A stretch of 64,000 bases of DNA from Mesorhizobium australicum WSM2073 (GCF_000230995.2 NC_019973.1:62001-126000); one strand, 5' to 3'; counted from the first letter of the stretch, positions 55,728-64,000 are shown. Notes: generated by a model not told the origin, from the sequence alone. A program made the numbers and translations.

Positions 55728-55739
55728 TTTAAGCTTAAA
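55728..55739. promoter_or_regulatory. Shared palindrome, site 4 (TTTAAGCTTAAA)
   Basis: TTTTAAGCTTAAAA (55727-55740) is a 14-bp perfect palindrome, the most symmetric of the four sites. It lies 36 bp after the aldolase stop and 380 bp before the binding-protein gene, flanked by a direct repeat AAACTTTT. It may control the amino-acid-type ABC genes. Confidence 0.65.
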
Positions 55740-55740
55740 A

Positions 55741-56120
55741 CTTTTGCCTTGAAAAGCGCCGCGCTTTGGATAAGCATTCAGGATGGATGGCGACTGTCGG
55801 CCTGGAGGGCTTTACGGGCAGTCATCATGGTGCTCCGGGTGGGAGGGGTTTCAGTCCTTGTCGTTTGTGCAGCCCCAATCATCGTCCAGCGCGCGCTACG
55901 CTTTCGATGGTGCGCGCGCTCAGTTCCATGACCTGCGTACCGAGACCATCGCCAACCTTTCGCGCGTGAATGCGTATGCGACCGCGACAAAATCGCGGCT
56001 GCGCTCGAGCGCATGGCCGCCATCATGAATTGACGCCCCGCTGGGAGGCGGGACGGCAAGAACCGTGCGGGCCAGCCCGCCCGATCAACAACCAGAGGGA
56101 ACACCCCAGAGGGACCACCA
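55741..56120. other. Intergenic region, possibly with a decayed gene remnant
   Basis: No intact gene is convincing here. One frame ends in CDRDKIAAALERMAAIMN before a stop at about 56032, which looks like a real protein end, but the frame is cut by a stop some 33 codons upstream and the region before it has only weak coding character. I suspect a pseudogene fragment. The last 20 bp hold AGAGGGA and related sites for the next gene. Confidence 0.4.
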
Positions 56121-56918
56121 ATGAAGCTCAACCGTCGCAATCTCATCCTTGTCGCCGCGGCAATCGGCATCGCGGCCGGACCGGCAACCGCCTATGCCGC
56201 CGATGTGCTCAATGTCGGCGCCTACCCGACCAATCCGCCCTTTGAATACAAGAACGAGAGCGGCACGTTCGAGGGTTTCGAAGTCGACATCGTCAACGAG
56301 GCGGCCAAGCGCGCCGGCATGACCACCGACATCGCCGATCTCGGCTTTCAGGCACTGTTCGCCGCGACCACTTCGAAGCGCATCGACGTCGCCATCTCCT
56401 CGATCACGATCACGCCGGAGCGGCTGAAGTCGCAGTCGTTCACCCAGCCCTATTATGATTCCGACATGGGTATCGCGACCAAGACCGACAGCGCGGTCAA
56501 CGCCGAGGCGGACCTCAAGGGCAAGATCGTCGGCGTGCTCTCGGGCTCGACCGGCGAGACCTGGGTCAAGGCGCATCAGGAAGCCGACGGCTTCAGCGAT
56601 GTGAAGGGCTATGACACGCAGCAGAACCTTTTGCTCGACCTCAGCGCCGGCCGTGTCGACGCCGCCGTCAGCGACATTCCCGGCATGGAATATTCCTTCA
56701 CCAAGATGAAGGACCTGAAGGTCAAGCAGCGCATCAAGACCGGCGAGCAGTACGGCCTGATGATGACCAAGGATCATCCGCTGCTCGGCAAACTCAACGA
56801 CGCGCTGACGGCGATGAAGAAGGACGGCACGTTGGCCGCGATCCACAAGAAGTGGTTCGGCAGCGACGCCCCTGCCGATTCCTCGACCGTCAAGGAAATG
56901 CCCATGCCCAAGGCCTGA
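56121..56918 (+). CDS. Amino-acid-type ABC transporter substrate-binding protein (family 3)
   Basis: The 265-residue protein has a signal peptide (1-27, ending AYAA), NPPFEYKNESGTFEGFEVDI and RIDVAISSITITPER, the standard lobe-I pattern of polar amino acid binding proteins. The ligand is likely an amino acid or an amino-aromatic acid. AGAGGGACCACC precedes ATG 56121. A stem-loop terminator follows before the permease gene. Confidence 0.92.
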   Translation: MKLNRRNLILVAAAIGIAAGPATAYAADVLNVGAYPTNPPFEYKNESGTFEGFEVDIVNEAAKRAGMTTDIADLGFQALFAATTSKRIDVAISSITITPERLKSQSFTQPYYDSDMGIATKTDSAVNAEADLKGKIVGVLSGSTGETWVKAHQEADGFSDVKGYDTQQNLLLDLSAGRVDAAVSDIPGMEYSFTKMKDLKVKQRIKTGEQYGLMMTKDHPLLGKLNDALTAMKKDGTLAAIHKKWFGSDAPADSSTVKEMPMPKA

Positions 56919-56938
56919 GCGGCGGCCAGACGGAATGC

Positions 56939-56975
56939 GTGCCGGCCCCAAAGGGGTCGGCACGTCCCGTTTTTC
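56939..56975 (+). terminator. Stem-loop terminator/attenuator between binding protein and permease
   Basis: A 12-bp stem (56939-56950 with 56954-56965, one G-T pair) around AAA is followed by TCCCGTTTTT. Located 20 bp after the binding-protein stop, it would keep permease levels below those of the binding protein. Confidence 0.82.
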
Positions 56976-57079
56976 ACGCATGACTTTCCCGGGACCAGCA
57001 TCCGTTCGGCATAGCCGATCTCGATGTTCCGGGTCGGGCTCTGGCGTCAGATGACGCAACACCGTTCGGGAATGCCCTG

Positions 57080-57754
57080 ATGTCGCTGATCGACACTTTC
57101 TTCAACGCCGACGTCATCGCGTCGAGCCTGCCGGCGTTGCTGCGCGGCTTCCTGAACACGCTGCTGCTCGGTCTGCTCAGCATCGGCATCGGCATTCCCA
57201 TCGGCCTGGTGATCAGCCTGTTGCGGCTCTATGCGCCGAAGCCGCTGCGCTGGCTGGCGGTCGGTTACACCGACATCTTCCGCGCCTTGCCGGTCCTGGT
57301 CGTGCTGATCCTGATCTATTATGCGCTGCCTTTCCTCGGCATACGTCTATCGTCCTGGGCGTCGGCGGTGACCGCGTTCGCCATTATCATGTCGGCCTAT
57401 TCGGCGGAGGTGTTCCGTTCCGGCATAGAGAGCATTCCGCGCGGCCAGTTCGAGGCGGCGCAGGCGCTTGGCCTGCCGTTCCTTTTGACCTTGCGCAAGG
57501 TGGTGCTGCCGCAGGCGGTGCGCGTCGTCATCCCGCCGATGACCAGCAACTGCGTCTCGATGTTCAAGGACACGTCGCTGGCCTCCACCGTGGCGCTGCC
57601 GGAATTGCTCAAGGAAGCGACCAATGCACAGTCGCTCTACGCCAATCCCTCGCCGCTGATCGGCGCGGCGCTGGTCTATCTCATCTTCCTTTGGCCGATG
57701 GTTCGTCTCGTCAGCCTGCTTGAAGCCCGCTTCAAGACCGAGAAGACCCGCTGA
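57080..57754 (+). CDS. Amino-acid-type ABC transporter permease (HisM/GlnP family)
   Basis: The 224-residue permease has the family pattern: [38 protein letters not shown] and the EAA loop [20 protein letters not shown]. It would form a homodimeric channel. No ATPase gene of this family is next to it or elsewhere in the window, so the importer must borrow one. It follows the binding protein by 161 bp. Confidence 0.92.
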   Translation: MSLIDTFFNADVIASSLPALLRGFLNTLLLGLLSIGIGIPIGLVISLLRLYAPKPLRWLAVGYTDIFRALPVLVVLILIYYALPFLGIRLSSWASAVTAFAIIMSAYSAEVFRSGIESIPRGQFEAAQALGLPFLLTLRKVVLPQAVRVVIPPMTSNCVSMFKDTSLASTVALPELLKEATNAQSLYANPSPLIGAALVYLIFLWPMVRLVSLLEARFKTEKTR

Positions 57755-57792
57755 CCACTCACCACCCCGCAAGCACTTCGCAGGAGATATCC

Positions 57793-59055
57793 TTGAGCAA
57801 TCCCCAGGCCACCGGCGGCTTTCCCGTCGACACCATCCGCGCCATGTTTCCCGCCCTGCAGCGGGCTGGCGATTTCATCTTCATGGACAACGCCGCCGGG
57901 GCGCAGATTCCGCAGAGCGTGCTCGACGCGGTGACCAACCACCTGGTCTCGCATAATGTGCAGCGCGGCGGCCGCTATGGCCGCAGCGTCACCGTCGACC
58001 AGTCGGTCGCCGATGCGCGGACAAGCGTCGCACTGTTGATCAATGCTTACAGCCCGGCGGAAATCTGCTTCGGCATGAACGCCACCTCCTTCATCCGTCT
58101 GGTCAGCCTCGGCATCGGCCAGATGCTTGGAGAACGCGACGAGATCGTCATCACCGACATGGACCACGACGCCAACATCGCCACCTGGCTTGCGCTGGAA
58201 TCGGCCGGCGCCAAATTCAAGTGGTGGCGCATGCGTGAGGATGGCAATCTGCATGTCGACGATCTCAAGCCGCTGGTTTCGGACCGCACTCGGCTGGTCG
58301 CCTGCACGGTGACGGCGCACTCGATCGGTTCGATCGTCGACGTCGCGTCGGTGGCGCAAATCGCCCATGCCGCCGGCGCCGAAGTGTTCCTCGACTGCGT
58401 GCATTACGGGCCGCATGGGCTGATCGACGTGCAGGCCTGGGGCTGCGATTATCTCGTCTGCTCCGGCTACAAGAATTTCTCGCCGCATATGGGCTTTCTG
58501 TGGGGCCGCTTCGAGACGCTGAAGCGGCTGCCGACCTTCCGCGAGGATTTCATTCCGGACGAGCCTCCCTACAAGGTGGAAGCCGGCACCTTCATCTACG
58601 AGAACGTGTCGGGCATGGATGCCGCCGTGCAATATCTGGAACTGATCGGCCGCAATCTGGCGCCCTCCAACAACCGCTCGCGACGCGAAAACATCGTCGC
58701 CGGCATGGGCGCTATCCGCGACTACGAACTCATTCTGGCGCGCGAGATGATGGGCGTGCTGAAGGGCTGCGGCGCAACCATCTACGGCGTCGCCGACGAG
58801 GCGCGCATCAACGAGCGTGTGCCGACCTTCTGCTTCAACATCGGCAAGCTGTCGCCGCAGCGGATCGTCGAGGAAATGGCCGAGATGCAGATCGGCATCC
58901 GCGACGGCCACATGTACGCGCCGCGGCTGATGAAGCGCCTCAACCTCAGCATGGACAGCGGCGCTATCCGTGCCTCGCTGGTCCACTACAATACGGTCGA
59001 GGAGATCCACAAGTTCGGTGAGGCTTTGCGCGCCATCATCGCCAAGCTGTCGTAA
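57793..59055 (+). CDS. Class V aminotransferase / cysteine-desulfurase-like PLP enzyme
   Basis: The 420-residue PLP enzyme has DNAAGAQIP near the start, [25 protein letters not shown] with the PLP Asp201, and the Schiff-base lysine K227 in [12 protein letters not shown]. It lacks an evident desulfurase Cys loop, so an aminotransferase, lyase or kynureninase-like role is as likely. The start is TTG 57793, chosen for AGGAG seven bases upstream and correct family length. It lies 38 bp after the permease and probably acts on the imported compound. Confidence 0.85.
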   Translation: MSNPQATGGFPVDTIRAMFPALQRAGDFIFMDNAAGAQIPQSVLDAVTNHLVSHNVQRGGRYGRSVTVDQSVADARTSVALLINAYSPAEICFGMNATSFIRLVSLGIGQMLGERDEIVITDMDHDANIATWLALESAGAKFKWWRMREDGNLHVDDLKPLVSDRTRLVACTVTAHSIGSIVDVASVAQIAHAAGAEVFLDCVHYGPHGLIDVQAWGCDYLVCSGYKNFSPHMGFLWGRFETLKRLPTFREDFIPDEPPYKVEAGTFIYENVSGMDAAVQYLELIGRNLAPSNNRSRRENIVAGMGAIRDYELILAREMMGVLKGCGATIYGVADEARINERVPTFCFNIGKLSPQRIVEEMAEMQIGIRDGHMYAPRLMKRLNLSMDSGAIRASLVHYNTVEEIHKFGEALRAIIAKLS

Positions 59056-59099
59056 TGAGTCAGGCTCGCGGCAATCGCACCGATCGATCCGGGCCGTCG

Positions 59100-59276
59100 C
59101 GCTGCCCCTCATCCGCCTGCCGGCACCTTCTCCCCGTATAGTGACGGGGAGAAGAGGCTGGCCGCACCCTCGGCACCCTGCTCGCAATCTTGGTGGTGGC
59201 GAAACCGGCCGTGAGAGCGTTTTTCTCCCGGTCACTATACGGGGAGAAATGTCCGGCAGGACAATGAGGGGCGGCG
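59100..59276. repeat. Imperfect 54-bp inverted repeat between convergent genes
   Basis: The arm at 59100-59153 and the arm at 59223-59276 are reverse complements with about nine mismatches; both contain CTCCCCGTATAGTGAC or its complement. The left 31 bp recur exactly at 49248-49278. It fills most of the gap between the aminotransferase and the oppositely oriented ABC ATPase gene and may serve as a two-way terminator. Confidence 0.8.
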
Positions 59277-59307
59277 CTGACGTCGGCCATTTGCATGGCT
59301 TGCGACC

Positions 59308-60138
59308 TTAGGCGGCCTTCTTCTTCGCCAGCCTCGCCTTGATGCTCGCCACGTCGGCGCGCGGTGTCGCGGCGAACAGCGTCCTGGTGTAGCTGTGCTT
59401 GGGGTCGGCGAAGACCTCGTCGCGCGGGCCGTATTCGACCGCCTCGCCGAAATACATCACCATCACGTCGTCGGCGATGTAGCGCACCACCGACAAATCG
59501 TGGCTGATGAAGACATAGGTCAGCTGGAATTCGTCCTGCAGGTCGGCGAGCAGGTTGAGCACCTGCGCCTGCACCGAGAGATCGAGCGCCGAAACCGGCT
59601 CGTCGAGCACCAGCAGGCTTGGGTTGAGCATCAGCGCACGGGCAATGGCGATGCGCTGGCGCTGGCCGCCCGAGAACATGTGCGGGTAGCGGTTATAGTG
59701 CTCGTGACCGAGGCCGACCTTCTTCAGCATCTTCATGGCGAGGTCACGCCGTTCGGCGGCTGGCTTGTCGGTGTTGATGAGCAGCGGCTCGCCCAGCACA
59801 TCGCCGATCTTCTGGCGCGGATTGAGCGATCCGTAAGGGTTCTGGAAGACGATCTGCACCTTGCGGCGCATCTCCTTCGTCAATCCGCCTTTGGCGATAT
59901 CGACCTTGTTGCCGTCGATGAACAACTCGCCCGACGTCGCGGGATCGATCAAGGTGATGATGCGGGCGAGCGTGGACTTGCCGCAGCCGCTTTCGCCGAC
60001 GATGGCCAGCGTCTTGCCCTTGTCCACCGTGAAGGAGACGCCCTTGACGGCATGCACGGTGCGCGGCCCAGTGAACAGGCCGCCGCCGATATGGTAGTCG
60101 CGAACGATGTTCTTGCCTTCGAGGACCGTGGTGCTCAT
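59308..60138 (-). CDS. Dipeptide/oligopeptide ABC transporter ATPase (DppF type)
   Basis: The 276-residue ATPase has Walker A GESGCGKST, FQNPYGSLNPR, signature FSGGQRQR, Walker B LLVLDEP and FISHDLSV, with the peptide-importer C-terminal extension (DPKHSYTRTL). It overlaps the upstream ATPase stop by four bases. It is the last gene of the minus-strand operon that ends at the 59.2-kb inverted repeat. Confidence 0.94.
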   Translation of the reverse strand: MSTTVLEGKNIVRDYHIGGGLFTGPRTVHAVKGVSFTVDKGKTLAIVGESGCGKSTLARIITLIDPATSGELFIDGNKVDIAKGGLTKEMRRKVQIVFQNPYGSLNPRQKIGDVLGEPLLINTDKPAAERRDLAMKMLKKVGLGHEHYNRYPHMFSGGQRQRIAIARALMLNPSLLVLDEPVSALDLSVQAQVLNLLADLQDEFQLTYVFISHDLSVVRYIADDVMVMYFGEAVEYGPRDEVFADPKHSYTRTLFAATPRADVASIKARLAKKKAA

Positions 60139-60992
60139 GCCGAAGCTCCCGCTGCCGAAGGGGCAGGCTCGAACAGCATGTCGGACACAGTCGGCAGCCG
60201 GTCGCCGACGGCGTTTTCCGGCAGCGCCGACAGCAGCGCGCGCGTGTAATTGCTTTTCGGCGATTCAAACAGCGACAGCACGTCGGCCTCCTCCATCTTG
60301 CGGCCCTTGTACTGGACGATGACGCGGTCGGCGGTCTCGGCCACCACGCCCATATTGTGGGTGATCATGATCAGGCCCATGCCGTATTTGGCCTGCAGCG
60401 AGACCAGGAGATCGAGGATCTGCTTCTGGATGGTGACGTCGAGCGCGGTGGTCGGCTCGTCGGCGATCAAGAGCTTCGGATTGCAGGCGATGGCAATCGC
60501 GATCATGACGCGCTGGCACTGGCCGCCCGACATCTGGTGCGGAAACGAGCTCAGCCGTTCTTCCGGATCGGCGATGCCGACCAGCTTCATCAGCTCGATG
60601 GCGCGCGCGCGGCGCTGGGCGCGATCCATGCCCATGTGAAAGCGCAACACTTCCTCGATCTGGAAGCCGACGGTGAAGCATGGATTGAGGCTGGCGATCG
60701 GCTCCTGGAAGATCATCGAGATGTCCTTGCCGACGATCTTGCGGCGTTCGGACGGGCTGAGCTTCAACAGGTCGACACCATCGAAAGCCATGCGGTCGGC
60801 CTTGACCGTCGCGGTGTTGGGCAACAGCCCCATCACCGCCAGCATCGAAACCGACTTGCCGGAGCCGGACTCGCCGACGATCGCCAGCACCTCGCGCGGT
60901 TCGACCGAAAGGTCGATGCCTTGCACGGCCATGAACGGTCCGGCGGCGGTGTCAAAGGAAACGGTGAGATTCTTGATCTCGAGCAGGGACAT
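60135..60992 (-). CDS. Dipeptide/oligopeptide ABC transporter ATPase (DppD type)
   Basis: The 285-residue ATPase has Walker [19 protein letters not shown], signature MSGGQCQR (Cys where Arg or Ser is usual), Walker B LLIADEP and MITHNMGV. It has the DppD-type C-terminal region. ATG 60992 lies two bases after the permease stop; the open frame upstream is a permease shadow. Confidence 0.93.
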   Translation of the reverse strand: MSLLEIKNLTVSFDTAAGPFMAVQGIDLSVEPREVLAIVGESGSGKSVSMLAVMGLLPNTATVKADRMAFDGVDLLKLSPSERRKIVGKDISMIFQEPIASLNPCFTVGFQIEEVLRFHMGMDRAQRRARAIELMKLVGIADPEERLSSFPHQMSGGQCQRVMIAIAIACNPKLLIADEPTTALDVTIQKQILDLLVSLQAKYGMGLIMITHNMGVVAETADRVIVQYKGRKMEEADVLSLFESPKSNYTRALLSALPENAVGDRLPTVSDMLFEPAPSAAGASA

Positions 60993-60994
60993 GC

Positions 60995-61918
60995 TCACGA
61001 CCTCTTCAGCTTGGGGTCGAGCGCGTCGCGCAGGCCGTCGCCGATCAGGTTGATGGCAAAGACGGTGATCAGGATGGCGAGGCCGGGAAAGGTCACCACC
61101 CACCAGGCGCGCAGGATGAACTCGCGTGCTTCGGCAAGCATGGTGCCCCATTCCGGCGTCGGCGGCTGCGCGCCCATGCCGAGGAAGCCGAGGGCGGCCG
61201 CCTCAAGAATGGCGTTGGAGAAGGACAGCGTCGCCTGCACGATCAGCGGGGCGATGCAGTTGGGCAGGATGGTGACCAGCATCAGCCTGAGATGGCTGGC
61301 CCCGGCGACCTTGGCCGAGACTACATATTCGCGGGTCTTCTCCGCCATCACGGCGGCGCGGGTGAGCCGGGCGAAGTGCGGCTGCAGCACGAAGGCGATG
61401 GCGATCATGGCATTGACGAGGCCTGGGCCGAGCACCGCGACCAGCACCAAGGCCAGCAGCAGCGACGGGAAAGCCAGGATGATGTCCATGATGCGCATGA
61501 TCAGCGTGTCGACCCAGCCACGGCAGTAGCCGGCGAGCAGGCCGAGGATAACGCCGGAGATCAGTGCCGTGGTGACGACGACGAAGCCGATGGCGAGCGA
61601 GAATCGCGAGCCGTAAATCAGGCGCGAAAGCATATCGCGGCCGACGGCGTCGGTGCCGAGCAGGAACTGTGCGTTGCCGCCCGCCTGCCAGGCCGGCGGC
61701 GTCAGGAAGAAGTCACGGAACTGGTCATCAGGCGAATGCGGGGCGAGCAACGGCGCGAAGATGGCGATCAGGATCAGCAGGGCGAAGACGAAGAGGCCGA
61801 TCACCGCGCCCTTGTTGATCGAGAAATAGTGCCAGAATTCGGCGAACATCTGCAGCCGCGCATCCTGCGGCTTGACGACGGTTGCGGCTTCGATGGTGGC
61901 TGGGCCTTCATTGGTCAT
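60995..61918 (-). CDS. Dipeptide/oligopeptide ABC transporter permease (DppC type)
   Basis: The 307-residue permease has a cytoplasmic lead, a first membrane helix around 45-68, LLGTDAVGRDMLSRLIYGSR, MDIILAFPSLLLALVLVAVLG, EAA loop SAKVAGASHLRLMLVTILPN and the end DGLRDALDPKLKRS. ATG 61918 is preferred to an open-frame start at 61954, which would overlap the DppB gene. It pairs with DppB. Confidence 0.93.
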   Translation of the reverse strand: MTNEGPATIEAATVVKPQDARLQMFAEFWHYFSINKGAVIGLFVFALLILIAIFAPLLAPHSPDDQFRDFFLTPPAWQAGGNAQFLLGTDAVGRDMLSRLIYGSRFSLAIGFVVVTTALISGVILGLLAGYCRGWVDTLIMRIMDIILAFPSLLLALVLVAVLGPGLVNAMIAIAFVLQPHFARLTRAAVMAEKTREYVVSAKVAGASHLRLMLVTILPNCIAPLIVQATLSFSNAILEAAALGFLGMGAQPPTPEWGTMLAEAREFILRAWWVVTFPGLAILITVFAINLIGDGLRDALDPKLKRS

Positions 61919-61919
61919 G

Positions 61920-62927
61920 TCAATTCGCCCGGATGCGCGGGTTGATGACGGCATAGAGCACGTCGACGATAAGGTTCACCGACATGACGATCAGCGCGAT
62001 CAAAAGCAACCCGCCCTGCACGGTGAAATAGTCGCGCTTGGAAATGGCATCGATCATCCACTTGCCGATGCCCGGCCACGAAAAGATGCTCTCGGTCAGG
62101 ATGGCGCCGGTCAACAGCGTGCCGACCTGCAGGCCGATCGTGGTGACGACCGGGATCAGCGCGTTGCGGAAGGCATGCAGGCCGATGACGCGCCGCGGCG
62201 CCAGGCCCTTGGCGCGCGCGGTGCGCACATAATCCTCGCCCAGCACTTCGAGCATGGCCGAGCGGGTCTGCCTGGCGATGACCGCCAGCGGAATGGTGCC
62301 GAGCACGATGGTGGGCAAGATGAGGTGCGACACCGCCGAGCGGAAGGCGCCCTTCTGGCCCGAGATGAGGGAATCGATGGTCATGAAGCCGGTCACCGGC
62401 TTGAAGAAATAGAGAAGGTCGATGCGGCCCGAGACCGGCGTCCAGTGCAGCGTGCCGGAAAACACGATGATCAGCAGCAGCCCCCACCAGAAAATTGGCA
62501 TGGAATAGCCGGCGAGCGCGGTGCCCATGGTCAGCTGGTCGAACCAGGAGCCGCGGCGGATGGCAGCAAAAATGCCGAAGGCAACACCGAAGATGACGGC
62601 GAAGATCATGGCGAAGATGGCGAGTTCGACCGTGGCCGGGAACCGCACCAGGAAATCCTTGAGCACCGGCGTCTTGGTTGAAAACGAGGTGCCGAAATCG
62701 CCGCCGAGGATATTGGTCAGATAGGTCAGATACTGTTGCCAGATCGGCAGGTCGAACCCGAACTGGTGCATCAGCGCCGTATGACGTTCGGGCGACAGGC
62801 CACGTTCGCCCGCAAGCACCAGCACCGGATCACCGGGCAGGATGCGCACGAAGCCGAAAGCGAGGATGGTTATCCCGATGAAGGTCGGGATGATGAGGGC
62901 GAGCTTGCCGAGGATATAACGCAGCAT
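61920..62927 (-). CDS. Dipeptide/oligopeptide ABC transporter permease (DppB type)
   Basis: The 335-residue permease has an N-terminal membrane helix (MLRYILGKLALIIPTFIG), RILPGDPVLVLAGERG, FGTSFSTKTPVLKDF and the end YAVINPRIRAN, with six predicted helices. It overlaps nearly with the DppC start. A perfect stem-loop lies between it and the binding-protein gene. Confidence 0.94.
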   Translation of the reverse strand: MLRYILGKLALIIPTFIGITILAFGFVRILPGDPVLVLAGERGLSPERHTALMHQFGFDLPIWQQYLTYLTNILGGDFGTSFSTKTPVLKDFLVRFPATVELAIFAMIFAVIFGVAFGIFAAIRRGSWFDQLTMGTALAGYSMPIFWWGLLLIIVFSGTLHWTPVSGRIDLLYFFKPVTGFMTIDSLISGQKGAFRSAVSHLILPTIVLGTIPLAVIARQTRSAMLEVLGEDYVRTARAKGLAPRRVIGLHAFRNALIPVVTTIGLQVGTLLTGAILTESIFSWPGIGKWMIDAISKRDYFTVQGGLLLIALIVMSVNLIVDVLYAVINPRIRAN

Positions 62928-62939
62928 GGCGGGCGAGGT

Positions 62940-62965
62940 GGGGCGGCGCCTTGTGGCGCCGCCCC
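62940..62965. other. Perfect 11-bp stem-loop between binding-protein and permease genes
   Basis: GGGGCGGCGCC (62940-62950) pairs fully with 62955-62965 around a four-base loop. It starts 12 bp after the binding-protein stop on the minus strand and lacks a T-run, so it more likely protects the upstream mRNA than terminates it. This would raise binding-protein output relative to the permeases. Confidence 0.7.
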
Positions 62966-62977
62966 GTTTCGCGAACC

Positions 62978-64000
62978 TTATTCGGCGATATCGACGCCGT
63001 CAAAGCGATGGATACCGAGCGGATCCATCGCAAAGCCGGAGACGGTTTTCTGCATCGGCATGAACACCTTGGAGTGGGCGAGCGTCGCCCACGGTGCCTG
63101 CTCCTTGAAGATGACCTGTGCCTGTTCGTAGAGCTTGGTGCGCTCGGCCTGGTCGGAAACCGTCTTGGCCTTGTTGATGAGCGCATCGAAGTCCTTGTTG
63201 CACCATTCCGCGCGGTTGTTCGAACCGACGGAAGCGCAGCTCAGGAGCACGCCGAGGAAGTTGTCCGGATCGCCATTGTCGCCGGTCCAGCCGACGATGA
63301 CGGCGCCGTCGTGATCGACCGCGGAAGCGCGCTTGAGGTATTCACCCCAATCGTAGCTGACGATGTTGACCGTGACGCCGACCTTTGCGAAGTCCGCCTG
63401 GATCAGTTCGGCGGTGCGGCGCGCGTTCGGCATGTACGGGCGCGAGACGGGCATCGCCCAGACGTTCATCTTGAGGTCCTTGACGCCGGCCTCTTCAAGC
63501 ATCTTCTTGGCCGCGTCCGGATCGTACGGATCGTCCTTCACGTCCTTGTTGTAGGACCACATGGTCGGCGGGATCGGGTTGATCGCCACCTGGCCGGCGC
63601 CCTGGAACACGGCGTCGATGATGGCCTTCTTGTTGATGGCCATGTTGAGCGCCTTGCGGACACGCACGTCGTCGAACGGCTTCTGCTGGGTGTTGTACAT
63701 CAGCGCGCCGACGTTGAGGCCTTCCTGCTCCGCGACCGTCAGGTTCGCATCAGCCTGCAGGCCGGCAATGTCGGCCGGTGCCGGATAGGACATGATGTTG
63801 CATTCGCCGGCCTTCAGCTTCTGCGCGCGCACCGCCGGATCGGTGGTGATGGCGAAGACCAGATCGTCGATCTTCTGCTTGCCGCCCCAATAGTCCGGGT
63901 TGGCCTTGTAGCGGATGGCGGCATCGGTCTGGTAGTCGACGAAGATGAACGGCCCAGTGCCGACCGGCTTTTGGTTGAACAGTTCAGGCGTCTTGTCGGC
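62978..64000 (-). CDS. Dipeptide/oligopeptide ABC transporter substrate-binding protein, N-terminus beyond the window
   Basis: The frame is open to the right edge; 340 codons including the stop are present. The visible part has KPVGTGPFIFVDYQ, YKANPDYWGGKQKIDD, MNIAK-type MAINKKAIIDAVFQGAGQVA and the family 5 C-terminal lobe, matching DppA-like proteins. The signal peptide is not in the window. It is the first visible gene of a binding protein-permease-permease-ATPase-ATPase operon. Confidence 0.93.
   Translation of the reverse strand, partial: ADKTPELFNQKPVGTGPFIFVDYQTDAAIRYKANPDYWGGKQKIDDLVFAITTDPAVRAQKLKAGECNIMSYPAPADIAGLQADANLTVAEQEGLNVGALMYNTQQKPFDDVRVRKALNMAINKKAIIDAVFQGAGQVAINPIPPTMWSYNKDVKDDPYDPDAAKKMLEEAGVKDLKMNVWAMPVSRPYMPNARRTAELIQADFAKVGVTVNIVSYDWGEYLKRASAVDHDGAVIVGWTGDNGDPDNFLGVLLSCASVGSNNRAEWCNKDFDALINKAKTVSDQAERTKLYEQAQVIFKEQAPWATLAHSKVFMPMQKTVSGFAMDPLGIHRFDGVDIAE

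Noticed and set aside
59308..64000. Considering the dipeptide transporter part of the indole block
   Set aside because: It is convergent, separated by an inverted repeat, and its promoter lies outside the window; no copy of the shared palindrome was noticed within it.

Overview
The window looks like a chromosomal segment of an alphaproteobacterium of the order Hyphomicrobiales (Rhizobiales), most likely Mesorhizobium or a close relative. I infer this from the high GC content, the ffs-dnaX-ybaB arrangement, the cysteine-poor DnaX, the many ABC transporters, a GCG_CRPN-type secreted protein and the dispersed intergenic repeats. I saw no prophage, transposase, CRISPR array or integrated element. 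Species assignment is inference; no search was run.

Region 1 (1-6.2 kb) is housekeeping: a partial unknown gene, ybaB, dnaX and the SRP RNA gene on the minus strand, then a HIT hydrolase, nudC and a Dabb protein on the plus strand, facing kdsB-pheA. Region 2 (6.4-16 kb) has a membrane-anchored cytochrome c with a clear terminator, a yejAABEF peptide importer with two tandem binding-protein genes, a GhrA-type reductase and a rhizobial intergenic repeat. Region 3 (16-28.6 kb) is mixed: a P-loop protein, a lipoprotein, a TPR methyltransferase, a DNA-repair exonuclease/ATP-dependent ligase pair, a membrane protein of unknown role, tRNA-Thr(CGU), small proteins, an EF-hand/ECF sigma/membrane protein/periplasmic sensor locus, and a DUF1800-DUF1501 pair. 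Region 4 (28.6-32.3 kb) is one giant lysophospholipid-remodelling protein (transporter + acyltransferase + AMP ligase) behind a promoter carrying several palindromes.

Region 5 (32.4-59.1 kb) is the most interesting part. It contains a split indolepyruvate:ferredoxin oxidoreductase, two related FAD oxidoreductases, two MarR regulators and a cyclase-family enzyme closely resembling isatin hydrolase. It also has a complete oligopeptide-type ABC transporter followed by an exported VOC protein, and a bifunctional salicylyl-/2-aminobenzoyl-CoA monooxygenase-reductase. The rest comprises an SDR, enoyl-CoA hydratase, acyl-CoA dehydrogenase, RidA, a luciferase-like monooxygenase, an HpcH/HpaI aldolase, an amino-acid-type ABC binding protein plus permease, and a class V aminotransferase. 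A plausible reading is catabolism of indolic compounds (indole-3-acetate, indolepyruvate or isatin) through isatinate and anthranilate to anthraniloyl-CoA, then dearomatisation, deamination and beta-oxidation-like steps. The same palindrome, TTYAAGCWTRAA, lies in four intergenic regions across this block and nowhere that I noticed outside it, suggesting one regulon. No CoA ligase and no ring-attacking Rieske oxygenase for this pathway is visible, so some steps must be encoded elsewhere or the reading is incomplete.

Region 6 (59.3-64 kb) is a minus-strand dipeptide/oligopeptide ABC operon (binding protein, two permeases, two ATPases). Its binding-protein gene runs off the right edge.
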